Shown here: positions 54,449-63,316 of the stretch, piece after piece
Layout of the letters: each line of letters starts with the position of its first letter
Position numbering within the stretch: the stretch's first letter is position 1
Assembly: GCA_019745975.1 (NCBI GenBank)
Contig: JAIESQ010000031.1
Coordinates: forward strand, 62,001-126,000
Origin: Pirellulales bacterium
GTDB taxonomy: Bacteria; Planctomycetota; Planctomycetia; Pirellulales; JAEUIK01
DNA: 64,000 nt
Direction of reading: 5' to 3'
Notes under the pieces: generated by a model
The model's input: the letters and a program-made list of their open reading frames with translations, nothing else
What the model was told of the DNA's origin: nothing
The model's database searches: none
Position numbers and translations under genes: made by a program

Positions 54449-55240
54449 TCAACGCCGTGATCGTTTTCGGCCAATCACGAGCGCCAGCAATCCCAGGCCA
54501 GTGGCCATCAGCATGGTGGAAGTTGGCTCGGGCACGGCCAGGATGCCCACTTCGCCACTCGATGGGAGGATCAACTGGTCGCCATTGGAGCCTAGCTGAA
54601 ACGTCAGGTAAGCGCCAAAGACAGGATTGATGAACGCCCCCAGTGGAAAGGGCCCGTGCGTCACTACGGAGTAAGGCAGCGGCAACGAGCTGGGAGGCAA
54701 AAACGGATTGAAATAAGGCGGCGGCCCCGGCGACACGTTGGGGACGATCACACCGCTGACGAAGCCTTGCCAATCGAGGATGACATCGTTACCGGGCGGC
54801 ACCGGCGCGCCGGTCGCATGCCCGACATAGGCATCGAGCGAATCGGCCCCCGTTACCGACGGAAAGAACCCGAGCACGGTGTCGTAAAACTGGATGCCCA
54901 ATTGCGGCGGCGCGCCAACTGCCTCGGCGGTGAAATTCGTGAGCCGCAGCGCGGCGGTCGGCGAGCCTAAGAGCGAAACGACCGACGGACCGGCCGTCTG
55001 GTCGACGGTGCCTGCGACCTTGTAGCCGCCGACCGTGGTATTGAAGTCGAGAACTCCCACCGTCGTGTTCGTGTCGCCGATGCCCTGGTCGTTGATGATC
55101 AGCGCGCCGCCATTGAAACTGATACTCACGGCCCCGGCGACGGGGGGAAGCAAGAGTAGCCCGAGTGCGACCAACAGAAAAGGGAGCCTTCGCCCAGAAA
55201 TCGGTGCGAAGTAGCGCGCAGCAGTGAGCGTGGCCGTCAT
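54449..55240 (-). CDS. PEP-CTERM sorting-signal protein, third copy
   Basis: A 263-residue exported protein with a signal peptide (LPFLLVALGLLLLPPVAGA), a beta-rich Gly/Thr/Asp body and the tail AVPEPTSTMLMATGLGLLAL then RKRSRR. It is not a close paralogue of the pair on the other strand and shares only the sorting signal. It is probably a surface or secreted protein. No exosortase gene occurs in this window. Confidence 0.87.
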   Translation of the reverse strand: MTATLTAARYFAPISGRRLPFLLVALGLLLLPPVAGAVSISFNGGALIINDQGIGDTNTTVGVLDFNTTVGGYKVAGTVDQTAGPSVVSLLGSPTAALRLTNFTAEAVGAPPQLGIQFYDTVLGFFPSVTGADSLDAYVGHATGAPVPPGNDVILDWQGFVSGVIVPNVSPGPPPYFNPFLPPSSLPLPYSVVTHGPFPLGAFINPVFGAYLTFQLGSNGDQLILPSSGEVGILAVPEPTSTMLMATGLGLLALVIGRKRSRR

Positions 55241-55360
55241 CGCGGAGTCCTTTCAAGTCGTGGCAGTAGCGACCCCTTGGCGGAAAGTAGGTTGTGAGGC
55301 GTTTACGATACGCGCGCTAGCCGAGGCAGTCAAATAAATTCCAGGGTATTTATCGGTTTT

Positions 55361-56036
55361 TCAATCGGCACGCGGCGCGTCCGGATTGTGCCGGCTCGGC
55401 ACTTCGATCCCCAGTTTGGCCAGGTGAGCCTCGAGCGAGTGGCGCGCCCAGGGCAATGCCTGCTCGGGAACATCGTCATAAGCTCGAGCCAGCAGATCGT
55501 TGAAAGTTTGGGCCCCTTCGTTGTGCGCGCGTTTGATCTTTTCTTCCCGCCAACGGCGGTGGTCGAGCTGCTGATTGATCAACTCGTGTACATTTCCTGC
55601 GGGGTGGCCATGCGCGGGGACGATCAACTTGCAATCCAAGGTAAGAAGCTTTTCCAGGCTGTGCATAAGGGCCGCCATGTCACCGCGATAGCTGCTGAGC
55701 AAGTAAATCGTTAAAGGTGGCGCTTTCCTTCAGCAGGTCGCGACGCGCTTGCTGCAACTGCTCCCTCGGCGGAAGTGCCCCGCGCACACAGAGCAGGCCA
55801 GTTTCCTCGAAGACCTCGCGCGTGGCCGCCTGGATCGCGCGTGCCACGACTTCGTTCGTGGCATTAGCGACGCGGCGAACGCTTTCATCTTGCTTGATTC
55901 GCCCGCCAGGAAAGACATGATGTCCGCCCATGAATCGAAGCGCTGGATTCCGCTTTGCCAGCAACACTTTGGGCTCGCCGTCGCCACGCACCAGAATGCA
56001 GGCAGCCGCTGTTTTGGGTTCAGCAGACGACGTCAT
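55361..56036 (-). pseudogene. NUDIX / metallo-beta-lactamase fusion with internal deletion
   Basis: The 5' part encodes a NUDIX domain (KTAAACILVRGDGEPKVLLA, GGHHVFPGGRI, the Nudix box ATREVFEETGLL), reading from an ATG at 56036 to a stop at 55680. The remaining frame (from about 55700) encodes only the C-terminal part of a LACTB2-like metallo-beta-lactamase: SLEKLLTLDCKLIVPAHG, HRRWREEKIKRAH, and HSLEAHLAKLGIEVP. The N-terminal half with the HxHxDH zinc motif is missing, and the two parts are in different frames. I recall full-length relatives of about 500 residues carrying both domains. Confidence 0.75.
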
Positions 56037-56291
56037 GCTTCTTTCGCTGCAATCATTGATCGTGATCGAGTGGGAGTTTCCAGGCGCAGTGTGAAGGCCC
56101 TCGTGAGGCAGGAATCGATGATAACGCGCTCGCCGGCGACTTGGCGGATTGCTTGGCGCGAAAGGGCACAGAATCGAGCAATTCCGTGCATCGCGATGCA
56201 CTACTCGCCGCGCCGAGTTGCGCCGCTGGCGAGTTGCACTTGGCCCCGGAAAACGCGGTAGTTGCCGACGAATCACGAGCCGCAAGAGAAG

Positions 56292-56364
<73 letters not shown>

Positions 56365-56525
56365 AAAGAGTCATTTGACTCGTATTTTCCGGGGTAAATC
56401 ATACCTCGGAAACCCGCTGGGCATAAAACCTGGCATTAAACGACCACGGATTTGCTGCGGGACGCGCAATTCTAGCAAACTCGCGACCGTCTGCGGTTGG
56501 GCTAGGTTTGAAAGGGGATAAACGC

Positions 56526-57701
56526 ATGACGAGCCGCACGAAGAAAAAGGGCAGGCGCCCTGGCAGCCGCAACCGGGGCTACTTCTATCGCAAAGGGCGG
56601 GGCTGGTGCGCGACCGAGGGAACACGCGCGGTGCCCCTGGTGTCTGACACTGGCGAACGCCTGAAGGATCGCGAGACGCCTTTGGAAACCGTGCGGGCGG
56701 CCTACAGCCGGCACCTAGTTCGGCAGTCTCAGCCCGTGCTTGCCGAGCGTGAACGGGTGACGGTCCTGGAGACGTGCCAACTGTACCTCGACAACGTCAA
56801 GGCGACGGGGGCAGAGTCAACTTATCAAGCAAGGGCCGGCACGCTGTATGACTTCTGCATTGGCCTGCCCGCCAGCTTTCGCAATCGTACAGCGTCGAAA
56901 CGGGAGATCGACAAGGCGCGAATCCACAAGGGCTATGGCGGGCTGGCGGTCGATCAACTGTTGCAGTTGCATATAGATCAGTGGTTAGCCTCGCATCCAG
57001 GCTGGGTGGGTTGCCGACGTACCAAGGTACAGGCGCTCAAGCGAGCATTGAACTACGGGGTGGGTGCCGGGTTTCTCTCCAGGAACCCCATCAAGGGGTA
57101 CAAGACCGCGAAGTCAGGCATGCGCATGACATACTTGACACCGGAGCAAGAGCAAGCGTGCTACGACCACGCAAAGCCTGCCCTGGCAACTGCGATCCAG
57201 GTGTTGATTAGGTCGGGAGCCCGCTACGGCTGCGAGTTCAGCAAACTGACTGCCAAGCACGTCACGATGACACCGAAAGGCATGGAGTGGCGATTCTCAG
57301 TCACGGAAAGCAAGACCAAGAAACTGCGGACCATCCGCATCCCGAATACTGAGCCCGTTGCCTGTGAGGTGATCGCGCTCGTGGAAGAGAGAATGAAGAG
57401 CCATCCCGGTCCTTTGTTCCGCAACACGTTCGGCGAGCCCTGGACAGCACGGGGGCTCCGCTCCGCATTCAACCGCCTGCGAAAGAAACTCGAAAAGAAA
57501 GGCATCAAGCTTGATGCCGATGCCTGCCTGTACTCGTGTCGCCACACCTACGCCAAACGCACCTTATCAGGGTTCTGGACCGGCAAGCCCTCCACGATTG
57601 AAAGGCTTGCTGAGTTGATGGGGAACAGCCGGGACGTTTGCTGGTCACACTATGCCGGCTGGTGCGACAGCTACACTGACCCGCTTTGGGAGTCAGCTTA
57701 G
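56526..57701 (+). CDS. Tyrosine recombinase (phage-type integrase)
   Basis: A 391-residue integrase. A Lys/Arg-rich N-terminus (SRTKKKGRRPGSRNRGYFYR) precedes a core-binding domain. The catalytic domain has Arg in GARYGCEFSKL, Lys in ESKTKKLRTI, the RH pair in LYSCRHTYAKR (the usual H-x-x-R is Y-S-C-R here), and the nucleophile region WSHYAGWCDSY with tyrosine candidates. AGGGG lies about 8 nt before the ATG; a TTG at 56508 is in frame but less likely. It stands next to tRNA-Arg and opens the integrated element. Confidence 0.9.
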   Translation: MTSRTKKKGRRPGSRNRGYFYRKGRGWCATEGTRAVPLVSDTGERLKDRETPLETVRAAYSRHLVRQSQPVLAERERVTVLETCQLYLDNVKATGAESTYQARAGTLYDFCIGLPASFRNRTASKREIDKARIHKGYGGLAVDQLLQLHIDQWLASHPGWVGCRRTKVQALKRALNYGVGAGFLSRNPIKGYKTAKSGMRMTYLTPEQEQACYDHAKPALATAIQVLIRSGARYGCEFSKLTAKHVTMTPKGMEWRFSVTESKTKKLRTIRIPNTEPVACEVIALVEERMKSHPGPLFRNTFGEPWTARGLRSAFNRLRKKLEKKGIKLDADACLYSCRHTYAKRTLSGFWTGKPSTIERLAELMGNSRDVCWSHYAGWCDSYTDPLWESA

Positions 57702-57965
57702 CAGAGACGGATCAAGACCGTGGCTGGAGTTTAGAAGAGGCTTGGGCACTGGCCTAGCTGGTTGCGAGATCGGCCGTTCAGGCGTCTCTGTCAGGAACTC
57801 GTCCAGCCACTCACGCCGAAACCGAATCGCCGCATGCTTCGATCGCTGCGAGAACCGGACGGCTCGCCTGCGCACGAGCTTTCGCATGCCGGATGGCGAG
57901 AACCCGATGTAGCGGGCGGCCTGGTTGAGATTGAGTGCTGGTTCCACTTCCCACGTACGGCGCAA
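57693..57965 (-). CDS. Small helix-turn-helix protein, excisionase-like
   Basis: A 90-residue protein with an HTH_17-type fold: LNLNQAARYIGFSPSGMRKL, then a wing-like FSQRSKHAAIRFRREWLDEF. These proteins bind short DNA sites and often act as recombination directionality factors. It overlaps the integrase stop by 9 bp on the opposite strand. The start is uncertain (TTG at 57965 or an in-frame GTG 15 nt on). Its likely role is control of the element's excision. Confidence 0.7.
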   Translation of the reverse strand: MRRTWEVEPALNLNQAARYIGFSPSGMRKLVRRRAVRFSQRSKHAAIRFRREWLDEFLTETPERPISQPARPVPKPLLNSSHGLDPSLLS

Positions 57966-58056
57966 AGCTCCGTCCGGTTTTTGGATTCACCGATTTTATT
58001 TCGACAGCTTAGACACAAGTTCATTAAACACAACGGTTTACGACATTTTTTTCTAG

Positions 58057-58084
58057 TTGACACTGAGCGGTCGCGGCTTATGCT
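58057..58084 (+). promoter_or_regulatory. Strong promoter with leaderless start for the HTH pair
   Basis: A consensus TTGACA (58057-58062), 16-nt spacer and TATGCT (58079-58084). The next ATG begins 7 nt after the -10 box, where transcription should start, so the message would have no leader. AT-rich sequence precedes the -35 box. It also separates two divergent HTH genes. Confidence 0.65.
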
Positions 58085-58090
58085 CCAAAT

Positions 58091-58354
58091 ATGGAGACCT
58101 TCACCGTTAACCAGGTCGCCGAGGTGTTCCACGTCCACCGCGACACCGTCGTTTACTGGATTCGCTCGGCCGAGCTTTCCGCGATCAACATCGCGAGAAA
58201 GAAGGACGGGATGCCTCGTTACCGGATCACCGATGAGGCCCTGAAAAACTTCAGGCTGAGGCGAGGCGCAGTCGAGGGACCGCCGCCACCCCGCCCGAGG
58301 CACCAGAAGACAAAGCTCCCGGACGGCTGGGTTGACGTGTTTGCCAAGCCATGA
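58091..58354 (+). CDS. Excisionase-type HTH protein, paralogue 1
   Basis: An 87-residue protein with an HTH_17 domain (FTVNQVAEVFHVHRDTVVYW, then IRSAELSAINIARKKDGMPR) and a Pro/Arg linker ending in KLPDGWVDVFAKP. It is a tandem paralogue of the next gene, with the same domain order and the same ending. Translation is coupled: its stop TGA overlaps the following ATG (ATGA). Likely an element-encoded regulator or excisionase. Confidence 0.78.
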   Translation: METFTVNQVAEVFHVHRDTVVYWIRSAELSAINIARKKDGMPRYRITDEALKNFRLRRGAVEGPPPPRPRHQKTKLPDGWVDVFAKP

Positions 58355-58608
58355 CCTACACCGTCAAGCAGATCGCCGAACTGTTCCAGGTGGACCGATC
58401 CACGGTCGTCTCGTGGATTCGCTCAGCGGAGCTTGCGGCGGTGAATATCGCCCGCCGGAAAGACGGCGTGCCCCGCTATTGGATCACCCAGGAAGCCCTG
58501 GATGGCTTCAAGCTCCGACGATGCGCAGTTGATGGACCGCCACCTCCGCGCATACGACGATCTCGAAAGAAGCTGCCAGACGGTTGGGTTGATTACTTCG
58601 CGAAGTAG
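58351..58608 (+). CDS. Excisionase-type HTH protein, paralogue 2
   Basis: An 85-residue protein, about 65 percent identical to paralogue 1 over its length by eye (YTVKQIAELFQVDRSTVVSW, IRSAELAAVNIARRKDGVPR, KLPDGWVDYFAK). Retention of the terminal KLPDGWVD(V/Y)FAK in both suggests that motif matters. It ends in TAG shortly before a bidirectional terminator. Confidence 0.78.
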   Translation: MTYTVKQIAELFQVDRSTVVSWIRSAELAAVNIARRKDGVPRYWITQEALDGFKLRRCAVDGPPPPRIRRSRKKLPDGWVDYFAK

Positions 58609-58616
58609 CGCATGAA

Positions 58617-58650
58617 AAAGCCGCCAAGCGCTTTCGCGCCTGACGGCTTT
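58617..58650. terminator. Bidirectional intrinsic terminator
   Basis: Stem AAAGCCG (58617-58623) pairs with CGGCTTT (58644-58650), extended inward by GCGC/GCGC around a TTTC loop. A-rich sequence on the left and a T-rich run on the right suit termination from both directions, between the HTH pair and the opposing phage genes. Confidence 0.75.
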
Positions 58651-58662
58651 CTCTCCCTTGTT

Positions 58663-59148
58663 TTAGTACGTGGGTGCGTGGTAGGTGACGCCCCAGCGAT
58701 CGAGGCTCGAATCCAGCGGTCGCAGTCCTCGCCGCTTAGCGCTGATATCGGCCAGCTGCTTCGCCTCGATCACGCGGGCGATCCACTGGTGATGGATTGT
58801 GCCAACATGGCCGCCGGCTACTCGACCGAATTGCGTCGGCTCAATCGTCCCCGGCTCGCCAGCAACAAAGCTCGCAGGTGTGACTAGGTTGTCTGACTCG
58901 TAGTCTGGGTCCAAAGCGTCAAAGTGGCCGGGCGCCCCACCGATGTTTAGATAAGCCACCCGCTGTGGACCGAGGCCAGTTCGAGCGGCGTAGGCGACCA
59001 CGATCTTGTACGATCCCAGGCTCCCGATGTCGTTCGGCCTCGTCGGCGTTACCAAGCCGAGTCGCCAGTATCGAAGGTGGTGAAGCCCTTCGACGGCCTG
59101 ATGAATGTGCGTCTCGCTGGCGTAAACGTCACGATGATAGACGAGCAT
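58663..59148 (-). CDS. Hypothetical protein of the integrated element (161 aa)
   Basis: A 161-residue protein starting at an ATG with GGGAGG 4 nt upstream. It shows Tyr/His-rich segments (VYHRDVYASETHIHQAVEGL), beta-like stretches (YKIVVAYAAR) and no known motif. It overlaps the preceding minus-strand gene by 20 nt, and both follow the tape-measure gene, where tail or baseplate components commonly lie. No family recognised. Confidence 0.6.
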   Translation of the reverse strand: MLVYHRDVYASETHIHQAVEGLHHLRYWRLGLVTPTRPNDIGSLGSYKIVVAYAARTGLGPQRVAYLNIGGAPGHFDALDPDYESDNLVTPASFVAGEPGTIEPTQFGRVAGGHVGTIHHQWIARVIEAKQLADISAKRRGLRPLDSSLDRWGVTYHAPTY

Positions 59149-59551
59149 AGCGCCTCCCGAGTCGCCAAGCGAGTGTCAGCATGCGCCGATGGCCACCCCA
59201 GCGACGAATCCTGGGATACCTAATGGCTTCCCACTGGCGCACCACCGTTCGAGGTGGCCGTCGAGCGATCTCCGGCCGATATGGGCTCGAAACCTTGCCC
59301 GCGACGATGCTGCGCGGCACAACCCACTGGTGACGATCGAAGCGCTGCGGCGACAGTGAATCGGTCAAATACCAAACCCGGTTCACTGTGCCACCAGCGC
59401 TGTACGCGATCACGATTGCGTTAGGCGGGGCAAGCTTGTCGAACTCGACTGTTGGTCGAATCGCCTGCTCGATGACTGCCGGCAGTTGCTTGCCCCAGTC
59501 ATGGACCCAGTGGATGTCGGTTTCCCAGCGCCACATTGGGGACTCAACCAT
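59129..59551 (-). CDS. Hypothetical protein of the integrated element (140 aa)
   Basis: A 140-residue protein whose ATG (59551) has GGAG at 6-nt spacing. The N-terminus is Trp-rich (ESPMWRWETDIHWVHDWGKQ). A following segment, AIVIAYSAGGTVNRVWYLTD, resembles the VAYAARTGLGPQRVAYLNIG stretch of the next gene, suggesting the two share a common ancestor. A strongly basic C-terminus follows. Family unknown. Confidence 0.58.
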   Translation of the reverse strand: MVESPMWRWETDIHWVHDWGKQLPAVIEQAIRPTVEFDKLAPPNAIVIAYSAGGTVNRVWYLTDSLSPQRFDRHQWVVPRSIVAGKVSSPYRPEIARRPPRTVVRQWEAIRYPRIRRWGGHRRMLTLAWRLGRRYARLSS

Positions 59552-59640
59552 AAGCGACTCCAAGTTAGAAAAGCGCCGCTGGGCAGTACCACCCGGCCCG
59601 GCGGCTGGTCAGCGATCATTAGCAAGTCGCCGACTGTTTA

Positions 59641-62600
59641 CTAGCGAATCGAACGACCGGTGCCACCGCGTTGAACGCGCCGAATGGCATCGATGACGGC
59701 CGTGCCAGACTGGCGGGGTTGCTTCGATTCGTTGATGTTGATGTCGCCGATCGTAATAGTGTCGCCAGCGTTGAAGCGTTGAACTGTTGGTTCAAATCCG
59801 GCTTGGATTTGCTGCAACTGTGGGCGAAACCGCTGGGCTGATCGGGCGTTAATGACGACCTCATCCTGACTGAGCAGAGCAGGGATATTGTCGGTGCCTT
59901 TGGCCAAGCCACCGGCCGCGAGCGATTCAAACTTGACGCCACCACCCAGCGCCCTGGCTGCGGGCGCGCTAAGCTGCTTCGACGCCTCGGCCGCCTGTTT
60001 TGTGGCATCGGCAACGCCTTGCATGTTGCGCATGATTTGCGCCGTCGCTTCAACTGTCGATCCGAAAGCGCTCCGCATTTGGTCAACCGTCGCGGCAGTT
60101 GTACGTTCAAGCAAGGCACGTTGGCTAGTCGCATTGAGCATTTCCAACTGAGCTTGCAAAGCGCCTTGATTGCTTTGGCTGTCAAGTTGTTGAATCTGCT
60201 TGCGAAGCTCAAATACCCGAACCAAGTTCGATTGCTCTTCAGCGGCGCGACCTAGATCGGTGCTCAATGAACGCGGGGAGACCTTCTGCAAATCAGTCAA
60301 CCGATTGGCAATCGAGTTGACTTGCTCGGCAGTCGCTTCAGGCGAACGAATGAGAACGTTGATTTGCGATCGCAAATCGGCCAGCTTCGCAGTCGCTTCG
60401 TCGATGCCTTTGAATGAGAAAGTGCTAAACGCACCTTGCAGCGCAGTGCCAATCGACTCGACAACCCCATGTTGTTCCTGTAGCGATGCGGTCGCAAGTT
60501 TGATGCGCTGACCGACCTCATTCTCAGCCGCCGCGCGTTCAACGCTGGCCGAACGGCTGGCATTCAAAGCATCTTGCTGCACTGTCAATTGATTCGAGAC
60601 CTCGTCGATCTGTTCCTTCCGTGTTTTGCCTTTGAGCTTGGAAGCATCGGGGGCAATCGAGATGACAAAGTCGCTCTTATTAAGAGCCCCTTGAATCTGA
60701 TTACGCAGACTGTCAAGGGATGCGGGAGACGCGAACAGCGAATCGATTTCCTTACCTGTGAACGCCGCATTCAAGCGTTGTTCCAGCTTGTCGATCGAGA
60801 ACAGGTCTTCGAGATTGAACTTGGCGCCAGCACCGAATGCCGTTTCCTTAAACTGGTCAAGCTTCTGCTTAGCGACCTTTAGGTTCGCGTCGATCTTTTC
60901 CTTAGGCAACAAGTCTCCTGATTTGGTGAACAGGTTCGAGTTGGCCAGGAAGTCCTTCGCCAAATCCTTCAGCTTGGTGACGCGAGCCTCTTCCTTGGCG
61001 GTCGCATCTTCCAGCTTCTTGGCAGCCTCTTCGCGAGTCTGCTGGAACTTCTGTTCTGCCGTCAGCCGTTGCTTCAGCACCTCTTCGAGGGTCCGCTCGG
61101 CCTGAACTTGCAGAACCACGTTCCGAGACGTGGCCGCCGAGGAGATCGCTTGCTGTGCAAATGCTTCAGCACGTTGGAAGGCCGACAGTGCGGCTTCCCG
61201 ATCTTCTGGCTTATTGGCCGAGCCGAGCTTATCACCAGCTTGGCTAGCAAGCTGTATAGCTCGACTGCGATCGCGGGCGATCTTGGTCAGTTCGCTGAAT
61301 CTTCGACTGCGGAAGTTGAACTGGGTGTCCTCCAGTTGTCCTTCCACATCGGCGGCTCGCTTGCGAGATTCGACGATGTCGTTCGCCGCCTGCTGCGTAG
61401 CACGCTTCAGGTCGGTTGCGAACCGCTCTCTCGACGCGATGACCTTGTCGAGGGTGGCCTTATCGTCTTCGAGAAGTTGCTTATTGGCTTCACTGGCAGC
61501 GTCGGTTTGCTCGAAGTATGCCTTGCGCGCGATCGACACTGTATCCTGAAGTAATCGAAATTTACGATCCGCTTCGATCTTGTCGAGGTTGGCTCGTGCT
61601 TCGGACTGTCCGCGCTGGAAATCAAGTAGCTGCCTGGCAGCGTCCTCAAGTTTGGCTTGAGTCGAGGTGATCTGATTCGTGATCTCGGCGCCAATGAAGT
61701 TGCCGAGGCTCTTCGCGGCTAAGCCAAGGCTCAGGCCCAGGAGCGAACCTCGCAACCCTTGGACTGCAATGTTCGCGCCATTGGCCGACGCAGAGAAGGT
61801 CGTATTGATCGCGCTGGCCACACCCATCGTGGTCGCATAGCCGGCCAATGCGGCCGTAGCGAAGCCAATAGCCGGGGCAAGGCTGCCCATTGCATTGATC
61901 GCTGTGTCGGCCCCGCCGGTGAATCGAAGAAATTTCGACGTGGCGCCCACAAGCTCCGCTCCCAGGTCAACTCTGAAGAAGTTCGATAGCTTCTGGAAGT
62001 CGGCCGAGACTCGTTCAGCATCGGACGAGATACGAATCTCGAATTTCTGGTTGAGCAAATCGCGCGACGACTGCTGAATCTGCTTCAGGTGGTCGTCGAA
62101 GATGTCCGCGCCGCCGCCTGCTTCGCGAAGCACGGCATTCAGCGCACGGATGTTCGGGAACAGCTTGGCGATCGAGCTTGTGGAGCCATCGGTCGTTCCG
62201 ATCAGGGCTTCGAGAGCCCACGGTAGCTCCTGGCTTGAATCAGTTGCTCGCCTGTCTGAAAGCCTAATTTGCGAAGGGCCTCTTCTGCGTCTTTCGAGGG
62301 CTTCAACAAGGCGGAGAGGCTAGCGCGAATCTGAGTTGCAGCTTCGCTGGCGTTCACACCACCGATTGTGATACTCGAAAATGCGGCCAGCATCTCGTCT
62401 TCGGTGGCACCGATCTCTGCTGCAACTGGAGCGACACGACCAAAGGCGCTCGCCAACTCGGAGGCTTTGACTCTGCCTAATTCGATTGTCTTGAACAGCT
62501 TCGCCGAGATCGTTTCGGCTTCGCTCGCAGTCTTGCCGTAAGCGTTCAGGGTCGTGCTGATTAGGTCGGCCGCCTAGCCGACATCGGACAGGCCGACTTT

Positions 62601-63315
62601 GCTCAACTTGAGCGCAGCGACGAGAACTTGGGACGATTCGGCCGTGGTCTCGAAGCCGTTCGATAAGATTTCGTACTTGGCGCGCGCCACATCCAGGATC
62701 GGCGCATTGAAGGCGTCGGAGAGCTGGCGGACCTCGCTGCCGAGGTTTTCGAGTGAATCCGGCGAGATCGTCTGAATCTCGGCCAGGGCTCGATTGAAAT
62801 CGATAAAGCCTTGGAACGAGTCTTCAACCGCTGAACGGATCGAGTTTAGCGCACGGACGATTACCTGGGTGCCAATGACCCGTGTGATCGTCTCCAGGCT
62901 CAGCGCAAAGTTGCTGGCCGACCGCGAGCTACGGGTCAGAGCATTGGTAGCTTGGTTGCCGAGGTTGTTGAAGGCGCCCGCTGCGGTCGCGACCTGGGCA
63001 GTGGTCTGGCTTAACTGATTGCTGATGGACGCAGCAGCGGCCTGTCCAGACGAAAGCGACTGAGTATTGACTGTTGCGGCAACCGCTGGTGACTTGACGC
63101 CATGCAGTTTGCCAAGTGCCTGCGCCGCCGCATTTGCCTGACTCACAATGCTCGCAAGCCCATCGACAACGCGCGCAGCGCTATTGAAGTTGTTGAACGA
63201 TGCGGCCGACTAGTTGACGGTCTGCGAGAACTTCGCAAACGCACTATCTAACTGGCTCAATGTGGCAAGTGCTTGGGCCGCATCGAAGCCGAAAACCTGG
63301 CGAATCTCTTCGGAT
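59641..63315 (-). pseudogene. Phage tail tape-measure protein gene with two in-frame TAGs and a frameshift
   Basis: About 1220 codons in one direction read as a TP901-type tape measure: RGLDFNRALAEIQTIS-like core, LNAYGKTASEAETISAKLFK, FGRVAPVAAEIGATEDEML, then coiled-coil and Gln-rich repeats and a C-terminal ALLSQDEVVINARSAQRF. In-frame TAG codons lie at 63213-63211 and 62576-62574, and about 62219 a one-base loss (AGGAG for AGGGAG-like) shifts the frame. Downstream the 830-codon tail is intact. No start codon is obvious at the 5' end. Confidence 0.8.
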
Positions 63316-63316
63316 A

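Noticed and set aside
59641-63315. Firm call of TAG recoding in the element
   Set aside because: The integrase and one HTH gene end in TAG, and a frameshift accompanies the TAGs, so decay explains the data better.
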